From Xiphias gladius (Eukaryota > Chordata > Actinopteri > Istiophoriformes > Xiphiidae): a stretch of 64,000 nucleotides of DNA. The stretch is from assembly GCF_016859285.1 (NCBI RefSeq), contig NC_053417.1, positions 20,848,206 through 20,912,205 of the forward strand. The letters are read 5' to 3'. A program made the translations under genes and the position numbers. The notes under the pieces are model-generated. The model worked only from the letters and a program-made list of their open reading frames with translations, was not told the DNA's origin and ran no database searches. Below, in pieces: positions 12,541 through 24,757 of the stretch. Numbering within the stretch: the first letter of the stretch is position 1; every line of letters begins with the position of its first letter.

Positions 12541-15500
12541 TTTCAGCTCCAGCAACTTCCCATTTATATTGTAATGCAAATCCATGGCCTGTCCCAGATG
12601 GTGCTTTTCCAGCATCGTGGGTGCATAGAAATATGATTATTTATCCCAAGCACTTCTCAAGTCTTTAATACACCCTCCTCCGTCTGCCTCCATCCCCTCC
12701 TTCTACTGGCAGCGGTTTAAAGTCTGTGTAGTCTGATGTGTCTCTCCCTAATGGTAGAGGAGAAAAAGAATAGATGATAAATTTGGGGAGAATTTGACAA
12801 GGGAGTACCTAAGAGATTATGGAAAAGCGAGAGAGAAACAAACCTAAGTGCATAAATCAAGAGGGATGGGGAAAAAAAGATCTTTTTTGGCTGAGCATTA
12901 GGCTAAGAGGCATAAACAGTAATTCTCATGACTCAAAAGTGCTTTTAATCACCTCTGCTGGGCAAAATAGTCCACCAGCCCATATCAGTGCCTAATATGA
13001 TCTTACTAAAAGCATACTCAGAATTTTTCCTGAATAAATTCACCTATCTCTGCCTGTGTGGGACATGGAGCCAGCCTTTTTGTTTGTTGCGTACATCAAA
13101 CAACTCAAAACATGTTCCAAGATTTTGTGCAATGTCAACACATGAGTCATCCACAGAATGTGTCTTAGAGATTTGACTGTATTAAAATGTAATGAAGAGT
13201 AACAAAAGGACTACTGTAGATATTAAAATGTGTTATTTTGGATCCATTTTAAAGATATGACTAACAACAGATAATGGAACTTCAAGGCAAATGACATTGC
13301 AAGAAGGTGAGAGTTGTGAAAATGCTGCCTATAAATATGTTTTTATCCCATCTAAAATCATTTACAAGTCAATTTTCAGACTTCTTTTTAATGTGAAAGC
13401 ACTTTGTAGTCACTGTTAATGGGATCATCTGAGCAGGGTTATGCACAGTAGCATAAACAGCATCGCTGAGGTTTTCTGCATGTGAAACAGGCACAATCCT
13501 GAGGGACTGTGCTGCAATCAGCTGTGTACTATAAGTCGCTCAGTTATACTGTCAGCATGTCTATACTTTTTGTCATAACACCTTCAGCAGATCTATCGCC
13601 TGCCTTAGAAGCATTCAGGTAGCACTTGACACTTCCCACACAGATTAATTAAACCGCAATCTAGTGTCAGATAGACTCCTCCAACCCCTGTCACATCATT
13701 ATATTATATGTTCTCTAAGTTCAGTGGCATTGACACAAAGTTTTAGTGAAGGGTTGTGAGGTTGAGCTTCTAGTGAGGCTGTGTTAATAATAAACACTTT
13801 TGGCCATGCATTTTTGAGATAGTCCCTAACTTCTTGTGGATGACTGGTGAAAAGTTGTTGAGGACGAACCTCGCTAAAAACCTGAATATTGACTTTAAAA
13901 CTGCCCCGTGTTTTTAGCCTATAATGTTTGTTCATATTTTTGGAAAATCAACATCATGGAAAGTCATGCTTCCTTGGCTACTAGCATTTCATGCACAGAG
14001 GACAGTATCTGTTCATATCCAAAAAAATCATATTTGTTAACATCGAATAGCTATTCAGATGTTTGCCGCTTAATCTTCTGCTCTGACCTCAATATGATGG
14101 AGGTGAACAGAATTTTGATTTTGCTGCTCAAAGCATGAAAAAAAAAAAAACCTTTGAATCGAAAAACAAAAGCTGTTTTCTAAAAAAAACTCAGAATAAT
14201 CCACAAATCTTGCTGTCAGCAGTTTTCCTTGCAGCTATTTCTTGAGCAGAAAGTATCCCTGATGGAAGCTGTTCACAGTTAACTCTGTAAGTATACTTTA
14301 CCGGTTGCAAACAGTATATAAAATGCAGTACATTTAGGGGATTAAAGTCTTTTTATCTGGTTCCACTGTTACCACATATGAGTCAGTCATCATTAACAGC
14401 CTGTAATTCACCGAGTGACGCTAACATGTTGACACCACAGAGATTTTAACAGGTTCTGTATATCTGTATGCAGCTGGCTTATTTCCATTATATTTATGCC
14501 TTTACTTTTCTCAAGCTTTCCGAATAGAGCAAATTAAAGGCAATCTAACTTTGAGCAAATGTAAATGGCTTAATGGAGCTATCCCCTGTAATTGCTCCAC
14601 TCAGTCATGCATTCATTAAGTGCTAGGGAGGTTGGCTACTCTGTACTTTTTACACATAGAGCACAACAGATTTTCTCCTCGAACAACTTTCACTTCAGAT
14701 TCTCACTCTTTAATTATATGGCTTTTTCAGTGAGCCATATAACATAGATACAAACACACATAAATCCTCTGTGCAGGGAAGGTGACAGTATGCTTGAAGC
14801 TAATTTTCATCACAGATCTGTCACTCACTATTTTAATTTCCTCTGTATTTGCAGCAGAGCTCGGAGAGTGAGTAGTAGGTATTCATGATTTCATTGACCT
14901 TTGGTGGAACTGCAGTCATAGATCAATCCAAACAGGGTTCAGATGCACTGCAATTTGTCCCAGTGTTACCAGAGAGAGAGGAAAATGTAGGAAAACTGAC
15001 AGTCAGAAAGTCTAAACTGGTCAGAATACGTGGTGAACAATTTCATCACTTCTAAAACCACAGCCAAATCCATTTCAGCCCCTTTTCACATACCTGACCA
15101 AAATACAAATTGCAGAATAAAACCCTGTGGACTCAGCTGAAATCACAATTTCTCCTGCAGATTATACCCCCCAGCCCCTTTTTTTTTTAAACATTCTAAA
15201 AAAAAATAGCTTGTTTTCCACAGGAGGCAAGACGGAAAAAAAAACGTCTTTATTCAATGAGCCGGTCATCAGGACATTATTGTGTTCATCATGTCTGAAC
15301 GGTTGTCATTCCACATCACTCTCCAAACAGTTTACCTGCCCACACAAAGAGCAGTAGTTGGCGATAAGCCTGGATGGTCCCCATAGTTTCATGTTGTTCA
15401 CCATCTGTGCTCAAGCAAAACCTTCCACCACATACGCATTTTTACAAGGATTTACCATTCAGAATTTACAGTTATTTTTTCAGTCTTCAATTTCACAGAG

Positions 15501-18500
15501 AAGTCAACAAAAGCAGGCTTCTCATTTACAGCCGACGACAGCGGATTTTGTGGACTGAGACAATGACTGCTGCCAGCAGATTTTATCAGATGTAGCCATC
15601 TTAAATTCATGAAACTCCATGAGTTGGTTGAAAACTCCCTTTCCGCTGGCTTGTAATGTTTCCATCTGATTCGTTTTAAAATGAGAAGCCTGTGAAAGAG
15701 TCTTAAGTTGGGCAGACAGCATTGTGTTAACTCACACTACACACTTTAATTTTCCTGTCTGCGTGGCCAGAGTCTTCGACTTTTATGCCTGAACTGTACA
15801 GATCAATTGACCAGCTAATATGTTGGTGCTCACACTGAACATAAGCATAGAAACCCTGGTCGATTTTGTCCGTTGACAATTCCAATAAAGTTTATTCGTA
15901 CCAGACAAACACCTCCTAAACAATGTTGGCAAAAAGAGAGAAAGGCAATGTTACTTTGTGCAATTCGGCTATGAATGGAGAGTAAGAAGAAAAAAAGAAA
16001 TATGGGGCCGCAGATGGCTGGAAGATGCTGACAATATGGTCTGTCTGTCCTGCTGGAAGTTCAGTTTTATATCACAGCACAGGCTGAGTCATACGTTTAG
16101 CCACAGCATGTAAAAGACTACTCCAGTAATATCTAAAAAAAAAAAAAAGTTCACTACAGATTATAATGGATTTTTTGACAGCAGTCATAAGGGAAGGTGG
16201 ACCGTGGACCTGCCCAAACTGACCTGCTCAAAGACAGCTGACCAAAATTTCTGATATGCCAGAAATCCAACCAGTCATCCGAGGACCGGATCATAGATCA
16301 TCCAGATAATTAATCAGCCAACTAATTTCAGACTGGACGTCAAACGACAACCGATCTGACAGAATTTTGACCTGATTCTAAAATTAGTCAGGGGCGACCA
16401 GTTTCGGGCTAAAATTGGGCAAAATCTGTACACTGTCTGTCTCGCTTTAAATATGCACGATAGCTTTAGTGCATGGTATATAGCTAAAAGACTGAGGCTG
16501 AAATGTTATTTGTTCTAACATAACCCTTGGATGGTTTTTAAAGCTTGGTTTAGAACAACATACTTGGACAACAACAACAGTCATTGAATATTTCATCTTT
16601 AATGTTCGTATTTTCAAACAGAATGCTTCAATTTAGACGAGAGAAAAGGCTGAGGAATGAGCAAAGTGTTTGACTAACATAACACTATCTAACTCAAGTT
16701 TTACTCAAATTGCTTGAGTGTAAACTTTTCCCAAACCAAAAAGAAGAGCAGGACAGAGCTGCTATAGCTAGTGTATATGCTGATATATTAGCACTTTGGT
16801 TCAGTCCTGAACAGGTATTTTTCTACCATAACCCGTAACCCAATAATGCAGTTAGCTACTGACATGCCTGTTGCCTCTGGGAATAACGCTTAGGTACTTT
16901 AGGTAATAGACGTAGACTTAGGAAACTTTAATGTCCTCCAAGAGGCAATTTTCGAACAGCACAGTTAATAAGCTAGTTTTGCCGTGCATACTCACATTTG
17001 CAGCTTACATTAGGGCACACAAGCACACTGTTTGATTCACCACTCACACTTTTGCTGTTGTGTGTTTGGTCTTGGAAGGAAGATAAAAAGAACACCGGCC
17101 TCCAAACTCTTTAGATACAGTGTATCACTCCTGCAACAGCTCCCTGCACACCACTACAACATGTTGAAAGCTTGACAGGCCTTCCATGTCTAGCCACGGT
17201 TGCTAAGCTACAACTGGACCATCGCTGTTCAGGGGTCGAGTCTAGTGAATGTTCGGACTGGCCAAGATATTCCACAGAAATTAAGTTACCGCCATTGATC
17301 ACCGTTACATGATGGAATAGTTAGAGATACTGTATGAGAGCAATGACGAACGATTGAGACCGAAGTTGGAGACAAATAAAAACAACTTACAAGGTAACAT
17401 AATCCCCAAACACAACAAAAGAAACATTAAGCCATAGTAGGTGGACACCTGCAGCTTTTGACCACAGTTGTCTCTTTAATTTGGAAGGGGCTGATCACCC
17501 AAACCCCATGCAAAGTGAAATCATGGTAGGAAGTGCAGCATCACCATCTATAGGCCAGAGCAGCAACGGCACGCTCCAGGAGCTGTAACAGCAGCTGCCT
17601 TTTACATAGCGCCTGCTCACCCTGTACACACATATTGTGCCCACAAACACCGCTTTCAGAATCAATTACTCACACACCACAGGTCACGGAACAGTTCATT
17701 ACTGTTCAATTACCAGTGAATGTTCAATAGCAAGCCCATTACAGGGGAAAAGCTTCAACCTCACTGCCAAGACAACAGGAGAACAAGTATGACATTTTAA
17801 TGATACTATTAAAGATTATCAGATGAGATGATTATAAACAAATAAATTAAAGCAGATTATGATGATCTGTAGGAAAATAAAACAGAAAATAAAAGTGGGA
17901 GTGAGCAGGTTTTGACATCAGTGTAACCAACGATGAAGCTGGCTTCTAATTGTATTGATCGACTGTACCCCATTACCCTGACTTGTCATTTATCTCACTG
18001 AGATCCATAATATCATTATGATCTCTGTTAATGCATTTTACCAGCACAATATTTTTAAACTACAGAGTAAATGGAGAAGCTGCATGTTTTTCTCTCCACT
18101 GACTCATACAGGTAGTTCAGCTCTGAATTCCCTTCGATTGTGATTCACTTGAGAGCAGTTGAAGTCCCTGCTGTAACTAATTAGGTCACACTTGACACAC
18201 CTTTTCACGTATTTCTCCCTGGCAATTATTCCAGCAGAACACACTTATGGTAAACAGAAAGTTTACTCTTTCACTTCCTTCCACATTTGGATTTATTGTT
18301 TCTTTTCTCCACTTTCTGTAGATTTTTGTCCTCATTCCTTCAAATCCCCAGATTCCCCAGTCTGCCTCCAGAGTAGAAAACCACAGCCCTTGCTTCGAGT
18401 TTCATCAGATGAAATTTGACGAGGTGGCAAATACATGAAAGAAAGGACTGAAATGACAAAAACACTTCCGAACTGAACGATCATCATGACCTCGTAGTTG

Positions 18501-18865
18501 ATCAGACAACATCCATGCAAATGTTCTACAACGTTTTTACATCTCGCACATTTTAACAGAAACAGGGGGCAAGCCATCTTAAAATGAATTAATTTTTATT
18601 CGGCCCCAAAAAAAATCTAATTTTTTTGAATTTTCCCTTTGCTTTTCTGAGATTTGAACTAGTTTTTTTCCGCAACATATTGTAGTTTGTTTTATGTTTT
18701 GCCAGTCATCACATAGACTCAATCTATCTGTTTCTTTTAGGAGTAAATCACAAGTTTTCTCTGAAAAGTGTATATGTTTAATAGAATAACATACTCTACA
18801 ATCTGACTATGAAAAGATACACAGATACCAATATACATATAATCCATTATGTAACTAAGGACATG
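12541..18865. other. gene-free stretch
   Basis: No coding exon is supported. Composition is more even and less repetitive than the flanks. Around 12541-12690 it contains a POU-type octamer (ATGCAAAT at 12574-12581) in a repeat-poor segment that could be conserved non-coding DNA. A segment near 16230-16450 looks like an old dispersed repeat with no clear ends. Confidence 0.5.
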
Positions 18866-19622
18866 TAGTGTTTGAAGAAGTATTCAGATCTGTAACTCAC
18901 CTTGTTTAATAAAACACTATAAAAAATATTCCATTACAAGTAAATGTCCTACATTTTAAATCCTACTTAAGTAAAAAGTACAAAAGTTTTAACAACAAAA
19001 TATAAAGCATCATAAAAATGGCCGCTGTGACTGATACTTAATATTACTGTATATGACATTATTAGATTGTTAATACAGATGCATCACTGGATAAAGAGGA
19101 TTTTCCTTTTGTAGCTGGTCAAGGTACAGTAGAGCTTGGTTTAACTACTTTTCATCCACTTATTTTATTTCAGTAGTTTCCAAATGAGGGGTCGGGCCCC
19201 TTCAAAAGGGTCACATTTTTTTGAGTTTTCTCTAATCTAAGGTCATCTTTTGGAAAATATTTGTGCATGAAACGGTTGAACAGAGAATTTCAGAGGGGAA
19301 ATCACTCTTGGGTGGAACTGCTAACAACTAATGGATTTGTGAAATACATGACCTTGGGGCCCCAAGTAGACACAGTCTTTTTTGTGAGGGGTGAAGGTGA
19401 GAACCACTGTATAAACTTAGCCAATATCTTTGTATGTGAAATCCCAATCTGTAAGGTTGTCAGATAAATGCAGTGGAGTAAAAAGTACAATATTTCCCTC
19501 TGAAATGTTGTGGGGTACAAGTATAAAGTATCAGAAAACTGAAATACTCAAGTACAGGTAACTTGAAAATTGTACTTAATTACAGTACTTGAGTAAAAGT
19601 ACTGAGTTACTTTCCACCACTG
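18866..19622. mobile_element. Tol2-like hAT MITE with internal insertion
   Basis: The left end reads like TAGTGTTTGAAGAAGTATTC and the right end, reverse-complemented, is CAGTGGTGGAAAG. Both match the CAGNGGTGNAA terminal pattern of Tol2-type hAT elements. Subterminal AGTACTTGAGTA motifs, typical of that group, crowd the right end (19540-19612). The flanking 8-mers agg-acatg and att-acata match at 5 of 8 positions, consistent with a decayed hAT target-site duplication. Sequence at about 19176-19413 interrupts it. Other copies lie near 23345-24757, 29700-29842 and 39808-40256. Assignment to hAT is inferred from ends and duplication length; there is no transposase. Confidence 0.65.
19176..19413. 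mobile_element. possible second hAT-like element nested in the MITE
   Basis: It starts CAGTAGTTTCC and ends with the reverse complement of CAGTGGTTCTCACC, close to the CAGTGGTTCTCAA ends of Charlie-type hAT elements. It contains GC-rich 'ggtcgggcccc' and 'ggggccccaag' segments unlike its host. No convincing 8-bp target-site duplication is visible, so the limits are provisional. Confidence 0.4.
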
Positions 19623-19995
19623 ATTACATACATGTAACACTAACAGAAATATGAAATGCATTGTCACTTTGATAAGTTTCACATATGAATACGCGTAATG
19701 TATGTGCCTCATATACAGCACGTTCCAAAAGGCACCATGTAGCACTGACCTGGTGACTGAGACGATAGATCATCTCTCTGACGCTGGTTTAGTACTTTTT
19801 CTTCATATCAATGGACACAAAGGTTTCACTTCCGTTTTTTTGTCAAATTTGAAGAGAGTTACTGAAACCTTGGGCTGCACTTAATAATGAAATATAATCA
19901 GTTCTCAATATGACTGATAATGCACAGCAGTATTCAGCACTAACGTCAGTCAATTCAATCAGATGTGGGAACACGGGGGAACTATGGGAAAGACT

Positions 19996-20391
19996 TTAAA
20001 GGGTCAGTTTATCTAAATCACAAAAACATGCAGTATTTTTCCCTCTTACCCCTGGCAGTATCTATCCCACTAGTTAGTTTCGAGGAAATCCTCTGCTGAG
20101 ACTTTTGTCACTACTCCAATATGTGGAGGTGGGTGAAATTTGGTTTGTGGTGCTCGAAGCATCACAAAATAACATTTGAAAAACTCAACAGCAGCGAGTC
20201 TTTATAGAAGCAATGTCCCAGTTCCTCTGGATAATCTAAAAACATATCTGCGGACAAGTCTTGAGGGAACTACTGTATATCTTCTTCTTTCACCGGGAAA
20301 CAGTCCCGGTGAAAGAGGCATGGCTAGAGACCAATAAGGGTAACTGGTAAAACGTCTTTTTTTTTATGATTTAAGCGTACTGATCCTTTAA
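19996..20391. mobile_element. TTAA-flanked MITE with 30-bp terminal inverted repeats
   Basis: The ends are TTAAAGGGTCAGT on the left and, reverse-complemented, TTAAAGGATCAGT on the right. Extending inward, about 24 of the first 30 bases match, including a shared AAATCA-AAAA block. Both termini sit on TTAA, the target duplicated by piggyBac-type transposases. A 12-bp perfect stem with 5-nt loop lies inside at 20287-20315. At about 396 bp with no coding capacity, it is non-autonomous. Confidence 0.75.
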
Positions 20392-21930
20392 CACTAATGG
20401 AAAATGCAATGTGCCACTGTGCATGACCAGAAAGCTGGAAAGTGACGTTTCTTGCTGTATTAAAGGTTAAGTACAGGGTAACATGTTCCTTCATTACATA
20501 GGTGCTGTGGTATTCTTTGAGTCACTCGCACATTGATCACCTTGCTGTTAATCAATAGCTAAAAACATAGTCCCTACATGATCTACTCGTGTTTGAGTAA
20601 GGGCTTCTTACAACAGTGCCCAGCTTTTTAAGGAAATGATTTACCCTTTTTTTCAAAATGAAACTATTTATTTGCTCCTTTTAAAGAGTTATCTTCAATG
20701 GGAATGAAGGGGCTTGGAGCTAAGAGGCAGAAAGGGCAGGGAAAGTCAGAAACTGGAGTTGTTTGTTTTGGTCTTTTTGTGGGGTTTGTTGACCCTAAAT
20801 AAACACTTACTAATCGTAAGTGGTTTTCACTTCTACATTAATGTGATGGTTGTATTCTTCTGACAGTTGCTATTAGTTGCTATTGTTACAGGGAAGAGAA
20901 GGGTGAGAGATCAAGTTCCTGATAACACTGCTATCAGAGCAGTTAATGCAGTCATTATGTAAAAATGATAATGGCTTTTATTTGTCATAGCAGAAATAAT
21001 TCAAACAGGTTTGTTTGCCAGGAGCTTACTCATTAAGATATTTTGCATCAAAGAATAAAATAATATGTATAAAAACAATCGTATTTTAGAGAACTGTAAA
21101 AAAAAAAACAATAACATGAATATATTATGAGGCTGAGAGCCATAAATCAAGCCGAAGACAATGAAAGTGTCAAAATGTTGAATAATTTCAGAAAACACTG
21201 CATGTTTGATCATGGCTTTGAATCTTCCATGAAAGCACATTTCCTTCTTCAAATGCTCCCTGCAGAGTTTGGTCTACAACAGAAAAATAAGAAAGAGCGA
21301 CAAGAGAACGTTGGTTGGCAAGTACCGGCTCCCCTGGCGTCTTTTCCAGCACACAGCCAAGATGGCCATATTGTGTCTCTAAACAAATCGAATGGTTGGC
21401 ACTGTGACAAGAAAGCCTCTGTGGTGTTCAGATTCACCGAGTCAGCACGACTGTGCTCCATCATTCCCAGGTCACCGCATGCAGCAGCCAGCAGGGAGCT
21501 TCAGTCGTGTTTACTCTACTGCTGGGTGGCAACTGTGTCATTAGTCTTTTGGCTGCAAGCTGAAAAAAATAAAGCAAGAAGCATTGATTACTTTGCGCTA
21601 AGTTTTTATACCAAAGGCAGTCCATCTTCAGCTCGTTCCAATTCATTAACTTATATTGAGACTAAAGATTCCTGCTGGGTTGAGACTGGGCCTTATTTAT
21701 ATTATATAAAGAATGAACATTTATCCACAGGCTAAAGATTTCGCCAAACAGATTCATCTCTCTCTGGAACTTCAGAGCGCTCACACACAAACACCTTGTT
21801 TTCATGTAGATACAGTATGATGACTTACACTTGCTAAAACTCATTCTTAAAATGGTTAACAATTTTATAGACTTTTTTGCTGATGGAGACATTTTGATCA
21901 ATAAAAATATAGTGTATCATAAATATAAAA
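20392..21930. other. gene-free stretch containing an unexplained 202-codon frame
   Basis: No gene is called. An ATG-initiated open frame of 202 codons runs at 21127-21735 on the plus strand, the longest frame outside the three genes. Its translation has no motif, repeat or transmembrane pattern that I recognise, and shorter frames overlap it on the other strand. I treat it as unproven (see findings). Confidence 0.45.
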
Positions 21931-22259
21931 TCCAACTAAAGTATCATTTTCATTATCGATTAATTTGCTAATTATTCTCCTGATTAATTGTTTGGTCTAT
22001 AAAAACATTTTAAGAATGCCACCAGAGCCCACACGTCTTCAATCAATCTTAAGTCTTGTATTGTCTGACCAACAGCTCAAAATCCAAAGATATTTAATTT
22101 ACGACATAAAACGGAGAAAAGCTGCAAATCTTCACATTTGAGAAGCCAGAGCTATTAAATGTTTGACATTATTGCTTGAAAATTAACATGAGCGATTAAT
22201 TGATTGTCAAAATAGATGTAGATTAATTATTAGGTGATTGCCTAATAATTTCAGCTCCA
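21931..22259. mobile_element. CAGGGCTGCAAC-family hAT-like MITE, decayed copy
   Basis: It begins near 'tccaactaaagtatc' and continues 'attttcattatcgattaatt', then 'gtttggtctataaaa'. It ends near 'tttcagctcc', a degraded GTTGCAGCTCTA terminus. The same ordered phrases occur at 38134-38548, 51012-51201 (reverse) and 63492-63846, so these four are copies of one family. Both termini are mutated here. Confidence 0.65.
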
Positions 22260-22339
22260 ATAAATACAGCAAGTCCTGCATACAAGAAGTAACCGTCCTC
22301 CAAAATTACACATTGAAGCATTATCTGATTTGACGCCCC

Positions 22340-22520
22340 CTGTTTTAGGATGTGACAATGCTATGATAAAGGTTTGGTGAGGTTTAAATAGGAACACAAC
22401 TTGGTTAGGTTTAGGGGAAACACCGTAGTTTGGGCTAAAATCACTGCTTTGTTAAGGTTGAAAGACCTTTGTTTTCATGATTACAATAATAAGCACATGT
22501 TTAAGGTTGGGGATTAATTG
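22340..22520. repeat. suspected dispersed repeat (GGTTAGG-type)
   Basis: It has 'ttggttaggtttagggg', followed by 'ataataagcacatg' and 'ttaaggttgg'. The wording resembles the segment at 4300-4620 ('ataataaacacatggtt', 'aaggttatag'). The ends are not recognisable. Confidence 0.35.
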
Positions 22521-22659
22521 AATGATTACAATCAGATGTTTCATTGACCGGCAGAGTTTAGAATAGATAGAATGTGTATTTATTACAGGGATGTTGTATT
22601 TTATTAAGCTTTTCAGGAGTTTCTATTTTTATGTTCACGCTGTGGAAGCTCACATTGTG

Positions 22660-22709
22660 ATATATACTATATTTTATATATATATATACATACATATATA
22701 TATATATAG
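22660..22709. repeat. (TA)n-rich microsatellite
   Basis: TA runs broken by short CATACA interruptions. Confidence 0.85.
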
Positions 22710-23344
22710 TATTGCCACATAAAGCTGTAATCTCTAGAGTCGAGGAACCTTTTTGCCAGTGAAACAGAAATGGCTCCTCTCTCTGGGGCGATGAATGTCT
22801 ATTTTTTACGACAGCACAGTAAAAGAAATGTCTTTGTGACACACACCTACACAAACACCATGCACACACCAGATACATACCTACACAAACGCACACAGAC
22901 AAAGACTTGAAAGCCTCAGACACACACATCCATTACTGACTTCCCAACAATAGCCTTTTACGGGCAAATAAAGGGTATTAGTGTAAGAGCTGTAAAACCT
23001 GTCACACCTCCAGTCATATGTCTCGCACAGTCAATCTCTGAGGGAAAAAAAAGAAACATGTCCAACGGGAGATAAAACAATCGATAAAGGAAAGAGAGAA
23101 AGTAAAAAGGGAATGAGATTAGCTGTATAGTGCTGTGTACTCACTGGGATGCAAGCAGGCTAATTGCTCAGAGACCAACGTAAGGCGCTGGGATGAGGAG
23201 CGTCAGCAGCTCCCATCGATTGTTAGAAGTTCTGGTTCTGGTGATGTTTGTGTGTGTGTGTGGTGGTGGTGATGGGTAAGGGGAGTGTTTACACACATGG
23301 CCCCCAGGGATGATCAAGTTGATCAGATAACCAGCAAATATTCA

Positions 23345-24757
23345 CATTAGTAGTAGAAGTAGCAAGACCACAGTGTAAAATTACACAAGCCCTGCACTTG
23401 GGATCTTATTTAAGTAAAAGCCTAATATCAACAAAATGTACTTAAAGCTGGTTTAATCAATATTTTTACATTAACAATGTATCAGGTGTGTGATGTGAAA
23501 AGTGTTGCTTATAGTGACGAACCCACAGAGAATTATCACTCTCAGCTGTACAGCTGAGTTTTTTAAGTTTCTTCCAGCTCATTGTTTCTGTGCCGCACCT
23601 TTACAGTTTGGTTCAATCTCATCACTTTCATCAGCGCCAGTTTCAGCTGCAGGGGGCAGTTGTTTTTAGTGAAAAAGATCTAAAAAAAACTAAAACCAAA
23701 CACTGTACACTACCTGCTCAGCACCAAACAGCAGACAGACACAGTGAGCAACTAGCTGGTGAACATAGTGGAGCATTTAGCAGCTAAAGAGCCGGATATT
23801 TCCCTCAGGAGTTGGTGGAGACCAAAAACAGAACTAAAGGAGAGTGAATATTGGACTTAAACTCACCAGTAGGTCAGAAATAAGACAAATGATTGATAAT
23901 GTTATAATTCATTATATTTGGATGTGTAAGTAAGAAACTGTTTGCTAACATGTTCAACATATCAACTTTAAAAAGATGATATGTCAGTGTTGCATTCACA
24001 ACTTGTTTCCACCACCTAGTTGCCAAAGAATCTGTTACTGCAGGTTTAAAGTATCAAAATTATATTATTATATAAAGTATATGCAGAAAAAATATATTAT
24101 ATTATATTATATATATATTAATATATGTTATATTACTGGATTTGATTATTACTATTGGATTATAAATGTATCAATGTATGTAGCATTTTACTGTTGTAGT
24201 GGGTAAAGGTGGAGCTAACTACTTTATACAGTATACTGTGGAGTACTTTAATCTATAACAATGCCTCATATTTAACAAGTTGATCTCATTTATTGAATAA
24301 ATATAAAAATTAGTTTAAGAAAATAGAAGAGAATAAAAAAATAAAAATAAAATTCTCAAGTAAAGTAACATGTTGTACTTAAATGCCGTACTCTGGTCTT
24401 TAATTGATGTAAGAGCATTAATATCACAGTTAAAATAATTTATTAAAAGTAAAAGTCCTGCATTTAAAATGCACTTATTTGAATGTACAGAAACTGAACA
24501 TTATAACCTTCATGAAGGCAGGATTTATTGCAGCACAGTTGTATTAAACTGCATTAGTTTTAGCTCGGTGTACCTAGTGAACTGACAACCAAGTGTATAG
24601 GCAAATGTTATGTTAAAAGCATCTAGTAACTACGGCTTACCAATAAATGCTGAGGAGTAAAAAGTACAATATTCCTCTCTGACATGTAGTGGAATAAAAG
24701 TAAAGTACAAGTTTTGTAGCACTTGAGCAAATATACTGAGTTTCCATCTACCTGTGG
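23345..24757. mobile_element. Tol2-like MITE, split and rearranged
   Basis: The left part (about 23345-23445) carries 'agaagtagcaagaccacagt' and 'atcaacaaaatgtac'. The right part (about 24655-24757) carries 'gaggagtaaaaagtacaata' and 'gcacttgagcaaatatac', the same phrases as the ends of the copies at 18866-19622 and 39808-40256. The element is interrupted by a TTAA-flanked insertion (23442-24049) and by AT-rich and other repeat sequence at about 24060-24650, so it is a composite. The left terminus is missing or decayed. Confidence 0.55.
23442..24049. mobile_element. TTAA-flanked element nested in a Tol2-like MITE
   Basis: TTAA occurs at both boundaries (23442-23445 and 24046-24049). Inside, the ends are A-CTG---TAA---AT-type inverted matches: AGCTGGTTTAATCAAT, and ACCTGCAGTAACAGAT reverse-complemented from the right. 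Removing the insert and one TTAA rejoins 'aaaatgtac-TTAA-agtatcaaaa', which fits the uninterrupted sequence I recall for the host MITE. This fits a piggyBac-type insertion. The interior contains 'cagctgcagggggcag' and 'agttggtggagacca', wording I associate with a dispersed percomorph repeat. No transposase is encoded. Confidence 0.65.

Noticed and set aside
22558..22929. A 123-codon minus-strand frame with Cys/Val-rich ends.
   Set aside because: The Cys-Val repeats and Ile/Tyr runs are translations of CA and TA microsatellites.
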